Source of the DNA: Verrucomicrobiota bacterium
GTDB taxonomy: Bacteria; Verrucomicrobiota; Verrucomicrobiia; Opitutales; UBA953
Length of the DNA stretch: 9,165 bases
Direction of reading: 5' to 3'
NCBI GenBank assembly: GCA_009924965.1
Contig: RFQN01000047.1
Span: forward strand, 1 to 9,165
Shown here piece by piece: positions 1 to 6,944 of the stretch. Numbering within the stretch: position 1 is the first letter of the stretch; each line of letters opens with the position of its first letter. The translations under genes and the position numbers were made by a program. The notes under the pieces are model-generated. The model made no database searches and was not told the DNA's origin. It saw nothing but the letters and a program-made list of their open reading frames with translations.

Positions 1-1194
1 TTTGGTGGCGAAGGTTTCATCGTTTCGGTCGGTATCCACGCCATCCTGGTGCTGATCGCCGCGTTCTTGATTATCTCCGTGACGAAGGAGTCGTCTAAGA
101 AGGATCCGAACTCGTTCGCGACCGGCGCAGGCGGCGGTTCCGCCGGCGACAAGGCGAAGATGTACGACACGAAGGTGAAGCCGAAGAACGTGAAGACTTT
201 GGCGAAGAACGCGTCGCGCATCACGTCCAAGAGCGCCACGGCGACGATTTCCCTCCCGGACATCCCGGCCTCCAGCAGCGCTTCGATGATCTCCGGCATG
301 ATGGCCGGCGGCTCCTCCAAGGGCTTCGGCGGCGGCTCCGGCGGCGGTATCGGCTCCGGCATGGGCGTCGGCGTCGGCAACGGCAAGAACTTCGTCGGCC
401 GCCCCGTCATGGGCGCCAAGATCTTCGCACAGCGCATCGCGGTGTTCATGGACTCCTCGGGGTCGATGACGCCCTATTTGGACCGCGTGGAGGCCGAGAT
501 CCGCAAGCAGTTTCCGGATGCCGACGTCTACATGTACAATGGCCTTTTCATCACTGCGCAGGATGGCTTCGTGACCGGCGGCAAGCGCTTCAAGGGCCAG
601 CCCATCCGCTCCTTCGGCACGGGCGCCCGCGAGACCGATCCGAAGAAGCTGACGGGGACGGGCAAGAATATCCTCAAGAAATACGACGACAACTTCAAGC
701 AGGGCTCGGCCGGCGCTTGGATCGACATCATGAAGGACGAGAAGGGTTATGACGCCTTGGTCTTGTTCTCCGACTTCCAAGACGGCGTGACGCAGTACCG
801 CATCAAGGGAGAGAAGGCGGACAAGAACATTCAGGGCGGGGCCTATCCCGTCGTCTACTACGATGGCACCAACACTTCGATCGCACGTGGGGCCGACAAC
901 CGCAAGCCGGACGAAAAGCGCTGGGAGCAGGAGTGGCTCAAGGCCTTCAACGATGCCCGCGATGGTCGCGGCCCGCGCCTCTACCTCTTCTCTACTCAGG
1001 TCGAGCCTCAGGAACTTCTTTCAAAATGCGCTACTGGGTCTGGGGGTCAGATCAAGATGGTGACTTGGCTCCGCACTGGTGAACAGCCGCCGCCTGAACC
1101 AGTCGATCCAGCGACCGCCGGTGATAAGGCGATGTCGACGGCTCCGGCCGCGACCCAGCCGCCTGCCGCGAAGGCCTACAAGCCGGCGCGCTAA
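1..1194 (+). CDS. Membrane-anchored VWA-like protein with Gly-rich linker (5' partial)
   Basis: The frame is open from base 1, so the true start lies left of the window; 397 residues are visible. A GTG at 49 would begin inside the membrane helix and is not a credible start. Layout by visible residue: one hydrophobic helix at about 6-27, a Lys-rich stretch with Ser/Ala, a Gly-rich linker at about 108-128, then a VWA-like domain from about 130. The domain shows a MIDAS-type DxSxS motif, DSSGS at 151-155, and a later acidic element, SDFQDG at 257-262, which could supply the distal metal-binding Asp. The tail from about 362 is Pro/Ala-rich. The likely topology is a short cytoplasmic N-terminus with the metal-binding domain outside the membrane. 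VWA domains usually mediate metal-dependent protein contacts; the partner here is unknown. The next gene is a paralogue with the same architecture. The VWA assignment rests on motifs only. Confidence 0.85.
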   Translation, partial: FGGEGFIVSVGIHAILVLIAAFLIISVTKESSKKDPNSFATGAGGGSAGDKAKMYDTKVKPKNVKTLAKNASRITSKSATATISLPDIPASSSASMISGMMAGGSSKGFGGGSGGGIGSGMGVGVGNGKNFVGRPVMGAKIFAQRIAVFMDSSGSMTPYLDRVEAEIRKQFPDADVYMYNGLFITAQDGFVTGGKRFKGQPIRSFGTGARETDPKKLTGTGKNILKKYDDNFKQGSAGAWIDIMKDEKGYDALVLFSDFQDGVTQYRIKGEKADKNIQGGAYPVVYYDGTNTSIARGADNRKPDEKRWEQEWLKAFNDARDGRGPRLYLFSTQVEPQELLSKCATGSGGQIKMVTWLRTGEQPPPEPVDPATAGDKAMSTAPAATQPPAAKAYKPAR

Positions 1195-1223
1195 GCCCTA
1201 GGTCGTCCTCGGGCGTAGGCTTC

Positions 1224-1250
1224 AGGGAATGGACCATAGGTTCATTCCCT
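1224..1250 (+). terminator. Strong stem-loop between the two VWA-like genes (terminator- or attenuator-like)
   Basis: Bases 1224-1235 pair with 1239-1250 to give a 12-bp stem closed by an ATA triloop. Eleven pairs are Watson-Crick and one, 1232 with 1242, is G-U. It lies 29 nt after the stop codon of the first VWA-like gene and 34 nt before the GTG of the second. No run of T follows the stem (the next bases are TGTCGCG), so it is not a textbook Rho-independent terminator. It could act as a partial terminator, a 3'-end stabiliser or processing site, or a protein-binding palindrome in DNA. The pairing is seen directly; the role is inferred. Confidence 0.55.
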
Positions 1251-1284
1251 TGTCGCGTGCGCGGCGTTCCGTCCACTCGTCGGG

Positions 1285-2349
1285 GTGGATGCTTCCTTCA
1301 CGCGTGCTCGTCGGACGACCCGGACATGGTCGAGTCTCCTGGCCTCTTTGTTGGTCCATGGAGGTTTGATCGCCGCAGCGTGTTGGGTCGTGTTCCGCTC
1401 GCCAGCGCCACGCCACCGCGACGAAGGGCCTGCGGTCTTCGTGACGGCGTCTGGCGCAAGCGCCGCCAGTGCTGGTGAGCACGCGGTCAAGGCTCGGCCG
1501 AAGGCGAACTTCCAGCCCCGCCAGCGTTTGGCGGTGAACAACGCGAACGCCAGCGTGGCCTTGCCGAGCTTACCTCCAGTGAACGGTGCAATGGCGGGCC
1601 CAGCCGGCGGCGCTGCCGGCCACGCCGCGGCCAGCAATGGGGCAGGGAAGGGCTTCGGTTTCGGGGGGGCGTCCGGCACGGCGACGCACTTCATCGGCAA
1701 GCCCGTCCTGGGGGCGACCATCCGCGCGCAGCACGTGGCGGTCTACTTGGATTGCTCGGGCTCGATGAAGCCCTACCTCGACCGCGTGGCGGCGGAGATT
1801 CGCAAGCAATACCCTGACGCGGATGTCTTCCTCTTCGATGGCGCCCGTATCGTGGCGGTGGAAGACCACATCGTACATGGGCGCACCTTCCGCGGGGAGG
1901 CCCCGCGCTTGACCGAAGCGCTTTCCCAGACCGTGGAGTCCGCGCTGACGCCGGCGGGGCGACAGTTGTTGGCCCGCCTGCGGCTACCCTGCGAGAAGGG
2001 ATCCCTGGGCGCGTGGATCGACCGCTTGCTGGTCGAGAAATACGATGCGCTGGTGGTGTTCTCGGACTTCCAAGACGGCATCCGCGTCTACGATGAGAAA
2101 CGGAAGGGGCACCCGTCTCTGGTCTACTCGGATAGTTCCTACCACCCGGTCGGGCGAACCCTGCCGGCGGGACGTTGGCAGGAGCAGTGGCTCCAGGCCT
2201 TCCGGCAGGCCGAGCATGGCCAGGGGCCGCGGCTGTACCTGTTCTCCATCCAGGAGGAGCCCCAGGGCTTCCTGCAGCGCTGCGTCGAGGCTTCGGGCGG
2301 CGCCTCGGTCAATGTCCGGTGGTTGCGGGCCGGTCGGCGGGCGCCTTGA
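1285..2349 (+). CDS. Membrane-anchored VWA-like protein, paralogue of the preceding gene
   Basis: This is a 354-residue protein starting at GTG 1285. Earlier in-frame stops at 1216 and 1237 and the absence of another start codon leave this as the only start that keeps the full membrane helix; no good Shine-Dalgarno sequence is seen. A basic N-terminus (about residues 6-13) precedes one hydrophobic helix at about 18-37, then an Ala/Gly/Asn-rich linker to about 135, then the VWA-like domain. MIDAS-type DCSGS is at 156-160 and SDFQDG at 260-265. Shared blocks with the upstream paralogue include the region around DxSGSM and PYLDRV, GAWID, and GPRLYLFS near residue 314. It differs in lacking the Pro/Ala tail, having a shorter linker and carrying Cys inside the DxSxS motif. 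It is probably an inner-membrane protein with an extracytoplasmic metal-binding domain. Its function and partners are unknown. Confidence 0.86.
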   Translation: MDASFTRARRTTRTWSSLLASLLVHGGLIAAACWVVFRSPAPRHRDEGPAVFVTASGASAASAGEHAVKARPKANFQPRQRLAVNNANASVALPSLPPVNGAMAGPAGGAAGHAAASNGAGKGFGFGGASGTATHFIGKPVLGATIRAQHVAVYLDCSGSMKPYLDRVAAEIRKQYPDADVFLFDGARIVAVEDHIVHGRTFRGEAPRLTEALSQTVESALTPAGRQLLARLRLPCEKGSLGAWIDRLLVEKYDALVVFSDFQDGIRVYDEKRKGHPSLVYSDSSYHPVGRTLPAGRWQEQWLQAFRQAEHGQGPRLYLFSIQEEPQGFLQRCVEASGGASVNVRWLRAGRRAP

Positions 2350-2370
2350 CGCCTTGGCGGTTGCACCTGC

Positions 2371-2375
2371 GAGGG
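2371..2375 (+). promoter_or_regulatory. Ribosome binding site supporting the TTG start of the thioesterase gene
   Basis: GAGGG lies 7 nt before TTG 2383, the usual spacing. The in-frame ATG at 2395 would place this site 19 nt away, and its only nearer purine run, AAGGG at 2389-2393, is 1 nt from that ATG. The site therefore favours the TTG start. Confidence 0.55.
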
Positions 2376-2382
2376 ACTTCCT

Positions 2383-2817
2383 TTGCATAAGGGCATGGTG
2401 AACTTCACGGCCGAATACCGCGCGCATTTCTCGGACACCGACGCCGCCGGGATCGTGCATTTTTCGACCATCTTCTTCTGGGTCGAAGCCACCGAGGAAG
2501 CGCTCTTCCGACACCTGCACCTGCCGTTCCTGAAAACCGAAGGCGCCAAGCTGACCGGTTTCCCACGCGTCCGCGTGGAGTGCGATTTCCTTTCGCCGAT
2601 CTACCGTGAGGACGTCGTGAAGGTCGCACTGACGCCCGCCGAGATCGGGGACAAGAAGCTCGTCTGGCTCTTCGACGCCCATGTCGGCGAACGCGCCGTC
2701 GCCAAAGGCAAGCTGACCACTGTTTACGCGTGGCGCGAAGGGCAGGGCCCGATGTCCGCCGCGCTGGTCCCCCTCGACATCAAGCAGGCCCTGCAACGCC
2801 ACTTCGGCGAAGTCTGA
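2383..2817 (+). CDS. Acyl-CoA thioesterase, hotdog fold (4HBT/YbgC type)
   Basis: This 144-residue protein has the usual length of a single-hotdog 4HBT thioesterase. The N-terminal signature DTDAAGIVHF spans residues 18-27 and matches the family's catalytic loop, in which the second Asp (D20) acts in hydrolysis of the acyl-CoA thioester. The following segment, FFWVEATEEALF, corresponds to the central hotdog helix. No signal peptide is visible, so it is likely cytoplasmic. The TTG start at 2383 is preferred on RBS spacing; ATG 2395 would remove four residues and leave the fold intact. It begins 33 nt after the second VWA-like gene and ends 3 nt before the glycosyltransferase-like gene, which suggests cotranscription and perhaps translational coupling. 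Its substrate cannot be read from the sequence: YbgC-like, 4-hydroxybenzoyl-CoA and DHNA-CoA thioesterases share this motif. Family assignment is strong, specificity is not. Confidence 0.92.
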   Translation: MHKGMVNFTAEYRAHFSDTDAAGIVHFSTIFFWVEATEEALFRHLHLPFLKTEGAKLTGFPRVRVECDFLSPIYREDVVKVALTPAEIGDKKLVWLFDAHVGERAVAKGKLTTVYAWREGQGPMSAALVPLDIKQALQRHFGEV

Positions 2818-2820
2818 CAT

Positions 2821-4257
2821 ATGGGGCGTTTCGCCAAAGTCCTCTGGATCGGGCTGGCTATCCCACTCGTGCTGGGGTGGATGATCTTGGTGACGGGGGT
2901 CGGCATGGTCATGCATTCCCCTGTCAGTCCGCCCGGGCTGCAGGACATCCCGCCGGGCGTGCATGCCGACGAGGCCGTGCAGTGGTCTTTGGCCAAGGAT
3001 TCGGCGGCGGGTCTTCCTTACAGCGAGAATCAGGATAAATTCCATGGGCCAGCCTTGGCGGTGGCGTCCAGGGCCATCTTTGCGGTGCGTGGCCTGTCCT
3101 TTGACGCGGTGACCCAGGAAGACCTCCAGCTCGTGCCATTCTGTTTCTACCTGTTGGTCTGTGCCGTGCCGCTCTGCTTGCGTCACGTGGCTTGGCCGAC
3201 CCGCGGCTTCGCGGCGTTTGTGCTCCTGATGGGCGCCGCCGGCTGTTACTTTGGACATTACTTTATTCAAGAGCCGTTGCTCGTGGCGGGCTTCGTGTGG
3301 GGAGTGCTCCTGTGGAATCGCTCGGCCAGCGGCGAACGCCCTGCGTGGCAGGCCGTGTTCTCGGGCGCGTCCTTCGGACTGTCCATGGCCTGTAAGGTCA
3401 CGACGTTGGCTTACCTGGGGGTTCTCTTGCTGGCGTTGCTCGTCTTCGCCCGCGAGACCCTGACCTGGCGGCGCGTCGGTTGGGCGACGCTGGGTGCCCT
3501 CGTCGTTTGGGTCAGCCTGCAGACGGTGCTGTTCACGGACTGGGAAGGGATGGTCGCTTGGGGGCATCAGTTCTGGAGGTCTTTCGCGGTCGCCTCGGGT
3601 AACGAGGATACCCTCACGCTGACCGACCCTGGCTATTGGTGGACGGTCGGACTTTGGTTGGCCGCGCTCGTCGCTATTCGGCTGATCCGCGGTGGCCCGC
3701 GTTCGGCCGACGACGTCCCGCTCGCTGTTGCCGTCGGGTGCTTCCTCTTCCACCTCGCCTTGCCGTACAAGACCCCCTGGCTGCTGTTCCTGCCGGTCTG
3801 CCTAAGCTTGGCGCTGGCTTGGCCTTTGTTGGCGGAGCGACGGGTGTTCACGGGGGCTGCCTCCCTCGTCGCCGCCACGGTCTTCGTTTTCGCCTGTCCG
3901 TTCACGCTGAAGCCCCATACGCCCACCCCCCTCCACCTCTGCCATTTGGCCGGTGACCTCCGCGAATTTCAGCAGAGGTGGCAGAAGGTGCATCCGGGCA
4001 AGCCGTTCTACGTCGCCATCGATGGCGGTCATTACTGGCCGTTGCCTTATTACCTGCGGGGCTTCCAAGTTGGCTACGGCGAGTTCGATGGGGCGGAGCA
4101 CGCGCCCGTCCGTATCTTGGCGGCTCATGATGACAGCCGGCCGGCCGTACCAGGCTACCAGACCCATAGGCTACGTCTCCGCAGGGATGAATACTACTGG
4201 GTGCTGATCGATGTCTCCAACAAGGTGGACACCGAGTTCTATTTTGGTCATTGGTGA
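2821..4257 (+). CDS. Multi-pass membrane protein resembling TIGR03663/Agl23-type GT-C glycosyltransferases
   Basis: This 478-residue protein has roughly ten hydrophobic segments. The first, at about 8-30, is followed by a long extracytoplasmic loop with HADEA at 48-52, where D50-E51 sits at the position of the acidic catalytic residues of GT-C/PMT-like enzymes. KFHGPALA at 73-80 and YKTPW at 316-320 resemble conserved stretches I associate with the flippase-associated Agl23 family (TIGR03663). A second acidic residue, E151 in YFIQEPLL, lies after the next helices. From about 365 to the end the protein is largely soluble, with an aromatic stretch near 404-420. GT-C enzymes transfer sugars from polyprenyl-phosphate donors outside the cytoplasmic membrane; acceptor and donor here are unknown. 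The ATG at 2821 follows the thioesterase stop by 3 nt, with only a weak GAAG at 2809-2812 as ribosome site. The family name comes from recalled motifs and needs a profile search. Confidence 0.78.
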   Translation: MGRFAKVLWIGLAIPLVLGWMILVTGVGMVMHSPVSPPGLQDIPPGVHADEAVQWSLAKDSAAGLPYSENQDKFHGPALAVASRAIFAVRGLSFDAVTQEDLQLVPFCFYLLVCAVPLCLRHVAWPTRGFAAFVLLMGAAGCYFGHYFIQEPLLVAGFVWGVLLWNRSASGERPAWQAVFSGASFGLSMACKVTTLAYLGVLLLALLVFARETLTWRRVGWATLGALVVWVSLQTVLFTDWEGMVAWGHQFWRSFAVASGNEDTLTLTDPGYWWTVGLWLAALVAIRLIRGGPRSADDVPLAVAVGCFLFHLALPYKTPWLLFLPVCLSLALAWPLLAERRVFTGAASLVAATVFVFACPFTLKPHTPTPLHLCHLAGDLREFQQRWQKVHPGKPFYVAIDGGHYWPLPYYLRGFQVGYGEFDGAEHAPVRILAAHDDSRPAVPGYQTHRLRLRRDEYYWVLIDVSNKVDTEFYFGHW

Positions 4258-4266
4258 GGACGTCCT
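4257..4266. repeat. 10-bp perfect palindrome at the end of the glycosyltransferase-like gene
   Basis: AGGACGTCCT at 4257-4266 is its own reverse complement. It overlaps the last base of the upstream stop codon and lies 13 nt before the ATG of the ApbE-like gene. It could be a protein-binding site, but a 10-bp palindrome can occur by chance in GC-rich DNA, so this is a weak call. Confidence 0.3.
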
Positions 4267-4279
4267 TGCCCCTTTTCCC

Positions 4280-5206
4280 ATGAGCGAACGAAACGTCATC
4301 CACAATTTCTCCCATGAGGCCATGGGGACGCGCTTTTGGATCCGCATCGCGGACGAGGACCGTTCCTACGCCGAGCGCGCCGCGGAATCGATTTTCTACG
4401 CCATTGACGAACTCGACTTCCAGGTCGACGCCCGCCACGACAGCGGACCTATGGCCGGGGTCAACGGCATGCCCGATGGCGCCCTCGTCGCCGCGGGCGA
4501 CCACTTCCAGACGCTCTGGAATTTCTCCCAAGCCCTGAAGGAGGAATCCCAAGGCGCCTTCGACGTCACCGCCGGCACGCTCTTCCGCTATTGGGAAGCC
4601 CGTGGGACGCCGTCCTTCAACCCGGACGACGCCGAGTGGACTGCCGTCTACAACGCCTTCAAGTCCGCCTCGTTCAAGCTCGAGGGCGCGGAGTTCACCT
4701 GCGTGAAGTCAGGCGCCTCGGTCGACTTCGGCGCCATCATCCGCGGCCTCGCTGTGGACCGCATCTCCGACATGCTCGAGAACAGCTGGGGCATCCACCG
4801 CGCGCTCATCATGGGCGGCGGCGGGGTCGTCCTCGCCCTGGACCCGCCCGGCGACGCCAACGGCTGGCGCATCGGCATCGGCAAGGACAAGGAGATGAAC
4901 CTCTGCCGCTTCGCCCTAGCCAGCAAATCCAACGAACGGCAGGCCACCCAGTTCGTCGACCCCCGCACAGGCCAGTGCGTCACGTTGCCGGCCCCCGTCC
5001 GGACGCTGGCCTCGGGCGCGCTCGAAGCCTCGGGCATCGCCATGGCCGTGGCCGTCCTGTCGCCGTCGGAAGCCGAAGAGCTCATTCGCCAAGGCTGTAG
5101 CCGCGGTGCTTGGTTGCCGGACGGCACGCGCCTCGGCGCCGCCGCCAACTTCGACCTAGCGGATCGTCCGGCCCCTGCGCCGACGCCGGCGCCCGAGGCT
5201 AGTTGA
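4280..5206 (+). CDS. Divergent ApbE-like protein (FAD:protein FMN transferase family, metal site altered)
   Basis: This 308-residue protein shows ApbE landmarks in order: AMGTRF at 14-19, GAFDVTAG at 92-99, SVDFGAIIRGLAVDR at 147-161, a Gly-rich segment LIMGGGG at 176-182 where the family has a GGD/GGA turn, and DPRTG at 227-231. Active ApbE uses Mg2+ to move FMN from FAD onto a Thr of target flavoproteins. The C-terminal metal motif, usually aDAxxT, here reads ASGIAM (250-255), so the expected Asp is S251 and the expected Thr is M255. The His usually before IDPxTG is Gln (224). No signal peptide or lipobox is visible, unlike exported ApbE. The C-terminus is Pro/Ala-rich. ATG 4280 is chosen because the next residues lead straight into the family fold; an in-frame ATG at 4211 would overlap the previous gene by 47 nt. 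The fold is likely, FMN transferase activity doubtful. Confidence 0.85.
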   Translation: MSERNVIHNFSHEAMGTRFWIRIADEDRSYAERAAESIFYAIDELDFQVDARHDSGPMAGVNGMPDGALVAAGDHFQTLWNFSQALKEESQGAFDVTAGTLFRYWEARGTPSFNPDDAEWTAVYNAFKSASFKLEGAEFTCVKSGASVDFGAIIRGLAVDRISDMLENSWGIHRALIMGGGGVVLALDPPGDANGWRIGIGKDKEMNLCRFALASKSNERQATQFVDPRTGQCVTLPAPVRTLASGALEASGIAMAVAVLSPSEAEELIRQGCSRGAWLPDGTRLGAAANFDLADRPAPAPTPAPEAS

Positions 5207-6944
5207 GCAGTTTTTCGAGGTCCGTCAGCAGCTGCTCGCGGTCCCCGGAGAACAGGAAGGTGTCGGCCCCGACCGAACGGAGCGCGGCTTCCAGCACGTC
5301 GCGGGGCGGCTTGCGCGTGGCCATGAGGCGGCGCAGGTAGGTCTCAAGGTCGCCGGCGATCTCGGGGTGGGCGAGTTTGAGCTGCACGATCTGCAGGAGG
5401 ATGGACTGGTTCGTCTCGTTCTGCAGGTGCGCGGCGATGAGCATGTTGTTCGCCTCGACGAACCGCTTGGCGGCGATGAGCTTGCGGCCGGACGCCACCA
5501 GCAGCTGCGGCGGCACGTTCTTGTTCTGCATCAGCCGTTGGAGGTTGATGAGGCCGATTTCGGGTTGCCCATCGGCGAAGTAGCCGATGGTGCGGAGCGC
5601 GTCGAAGGCGATGCGCGTCTCGCTCATCCATTGTTCGCGGTCGCTCTGGCGGATGAGCTCTTCGATGAGCATGACCGCGGCGTGGGGCTGCTGGGAATTG
5701 ATGAGGCACTCCGCGTGGGTGAGGGCGAACTTCAGCCGGTTCGGGAAGCGGCGTTCCTCGGCCCACTTGAGCAGCCGGCCGGTCAGCGCGGGCTGGATGC
5801 TATCGTTGGCGTATTGGGCCAGCTCGAGCATGACCTGGTCGTTGCGGCCATGTTCGCGGAGCAGCTTCTCGACGATGCCTTCGCGCTTGGCGGCGTTGTC
5901 CGGCCCGGGGATCAGGAAGAGCGACTGGATGATCGGCCCGGGGTTGGACGGGTCCTTGATGAAGAGCAGGTCGAGGCAGTCGCGCGCGCCGGATAGGTTG
6001 CCGTTCTCCTTCAGCCACTTGGCCTTGAGCTCGAGCAGGCGGGAGACACCGGGGTAGGCCGTCGTCGCCGCATCCAGCAACTTGAGTGCTTCCGCCCGTT
6101 CGTTGGTCTCCCAGAGCACCTGGCATTTGAGCAGGAAGCCTTCGGGCGTGTGGTCCAGCTGATAGGCTTGGATCAATCGAGAGGTCTCGGCGTAGTTGCC
6201 GCGCAAGAAATTGGCCTGGGCTTGGGCGATTTGGAGGTCGCTCTTGATGCCGGGATGCAGGCCGGGCATCGGCAGGTACTTCTTCGCGCAGTCGATGATG
6301 CGCTGGTCCTGGTCCAGCATGAAGCTGCGGTAGAGGAAGGACCGGAAGTGTGGCTGGTCGTCCAAGGAGAACTCCAACGATTCCTCCAGGATCTGGTAGG
6401 CGTCGAGCGGCCGGCCGAAGGCGAAGTAGAGGTCGGCGCAGAGCCGTTGAGCCTCGAGGTTCTTGGGCGCCAAGTTGGCGCCGGTCCCGATGTACTTCGA
6501 AAATTCGGCGTAGTCTTGGCGGGCAAGCGCCGCCTTCGCCACGGACACGTAGTATTCGCCTTTATGCTGCAGGTGGGCGACGCGGCCGAATTCATCGTGG
6601 CTCTTCAGGATGTTCCGGCGTTCACGCTGGCGGACTTCTTCTTTCGTGAGCGGTAGGTTGGCGAACCAGTTGGCGACCGAATCGGGGAAATAGAGGTACA
6701 TGTCCCCGCGACGGGTCGTCGTGATGCCGCCCATGAAGCGCTCCTTGAAGTAGTACACTTCGGCGCTCAGCAGCCACGTCGCCACAGCCGTCACCGGCAA
6801 GACCCACGCCAAGCGCGGCCAGTTCGGCCGGTAGCTCAGGTCGTGGTAGCCTTTCTGTTCCACCAGCACCAAGCCCAGCAGCATGCGCCGGGTCCGTTTG
6901 CTGCCCGGGCCCTGACCATAGACGTAAGTGGGTTCGTCGGCCAT
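5199..6944 (-). CDS. Membrane-anchored TPR-repeat protein
   Basis: This 581-residue protein starts at ATG 6944-6942 with AGGTG 5 nt upstream (6954-6950), a reasonable ribosome site. The N-terminal 40 residues are polar and basic, followed by one hydrophobic segment at about 45-62. The rest is helical and fits degenerate TPR-type repeats from about 125 onward, for example at 130-160, 164-193, 268-297 and 302-334, with the typical alternation of small and large hydrophobic residues and Gly/Pro turns between helices. Such proteins usually act as scaffolds for membrane-associated assemblies. Topology is uncertain: the basic residues before the helix suggest the N-terminus is inside and the repeats outside. 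It lies 56 nt downstream of the DUF255 gene on the same strand and is probably cotranscribed with it. Its 3' end overlaps the ApbE-like gene tail by 8 bp. I recognise no specific function. Confidence 0.88.
   Translation of the reverse strand: MADEPTYVYGQGPGSKRTRRMLLGLVLVEQKGYHDLSYRPNWPRLAWVLPVTAVATWLLSAEVYYFKERFMGGITTTRRGDMYLYFPDSVANWFANLPLTKEEVRQRERRNILKSHDEFGRVAHLQHKGEYYVSVAKAALARQDYAEFSKYIGTGANLAPKNLEAQRLCADLYFAFGRPLDAYQILEESLEFSLDDQPHFRSFLYRSFMLDQDQRIIDCAKKYLPMPGLHPGIKSDLQIAQAQANFLRGNYAETSRLIQAYQLDHTPEGFLLKCQVLWETNERAEALKLLDAATTAYPGVSRLLELKAKWLKENGNLSGARDCLDLLFIKDPSNPGPIIQSLFLIPGPDNAAKREGIVEKLLREHGRNDQVMLELAQYANDSIQPALTGRLLKWAEERRFPNRLKFALTHAECLINSQQPHAAVMLIEELIRQSDREQWMSETRIAFDALRTIGYFADGQPEIGLINLQRLMQNKNVPPQLLVASGRKLIAAKRFVEANNMLIAAHLQNETNQSILLQIVQLKLAHPEIAGDLETYLRRLMATRKPPRDVLEAALRSVGADTFLFSGDREQLLTDLEKLLN

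Noticed and set aside
49..51. GTG at 49 as the start of the first gene
   Set aside because: The frame is open to base 1 and the hydrophobic helix begins before base 49, so this start would cut the membrane anchor in half.
300..395. Gly-rich tract as a possible nucleotide repeat array
   Set aside because: The GGC-rich codons are irregular with no fixed repeat unit, and the tract is best explained as a flexible protein linker.
1456..1482. Possible flavinylation-like SGAS motif in the linker of the second VWA-like protein, which could be an ApbE target
   Set aside because: The true motif needs a Thr acceptor in a Dxx(S/T)GAT context and an FMN-binding domain; here it is just an Ala/Ser/Gly-rich linker.
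1984..3753. 589-codon open frame on the minus strand across three genes
   Set aside because: It is antisense to the second VWA-like gene, the thioesterase and the membrane protein, which share one reading frame and so give one continuous shadow. Its product is highly polar, rich in Arg, Gln, Pro and Gly, with no recognisable domain, while all three sense genes have clear family motifs.
4211..4279. Upstream ATG extending the ApbE-like protein by 23 residues
   Set aside because: It would overlap the previous gene by 47 nt, and the extra residues do not resemble a signal peptide or family sequence. ATG 4280 leads directly into the conserved N-terminus.
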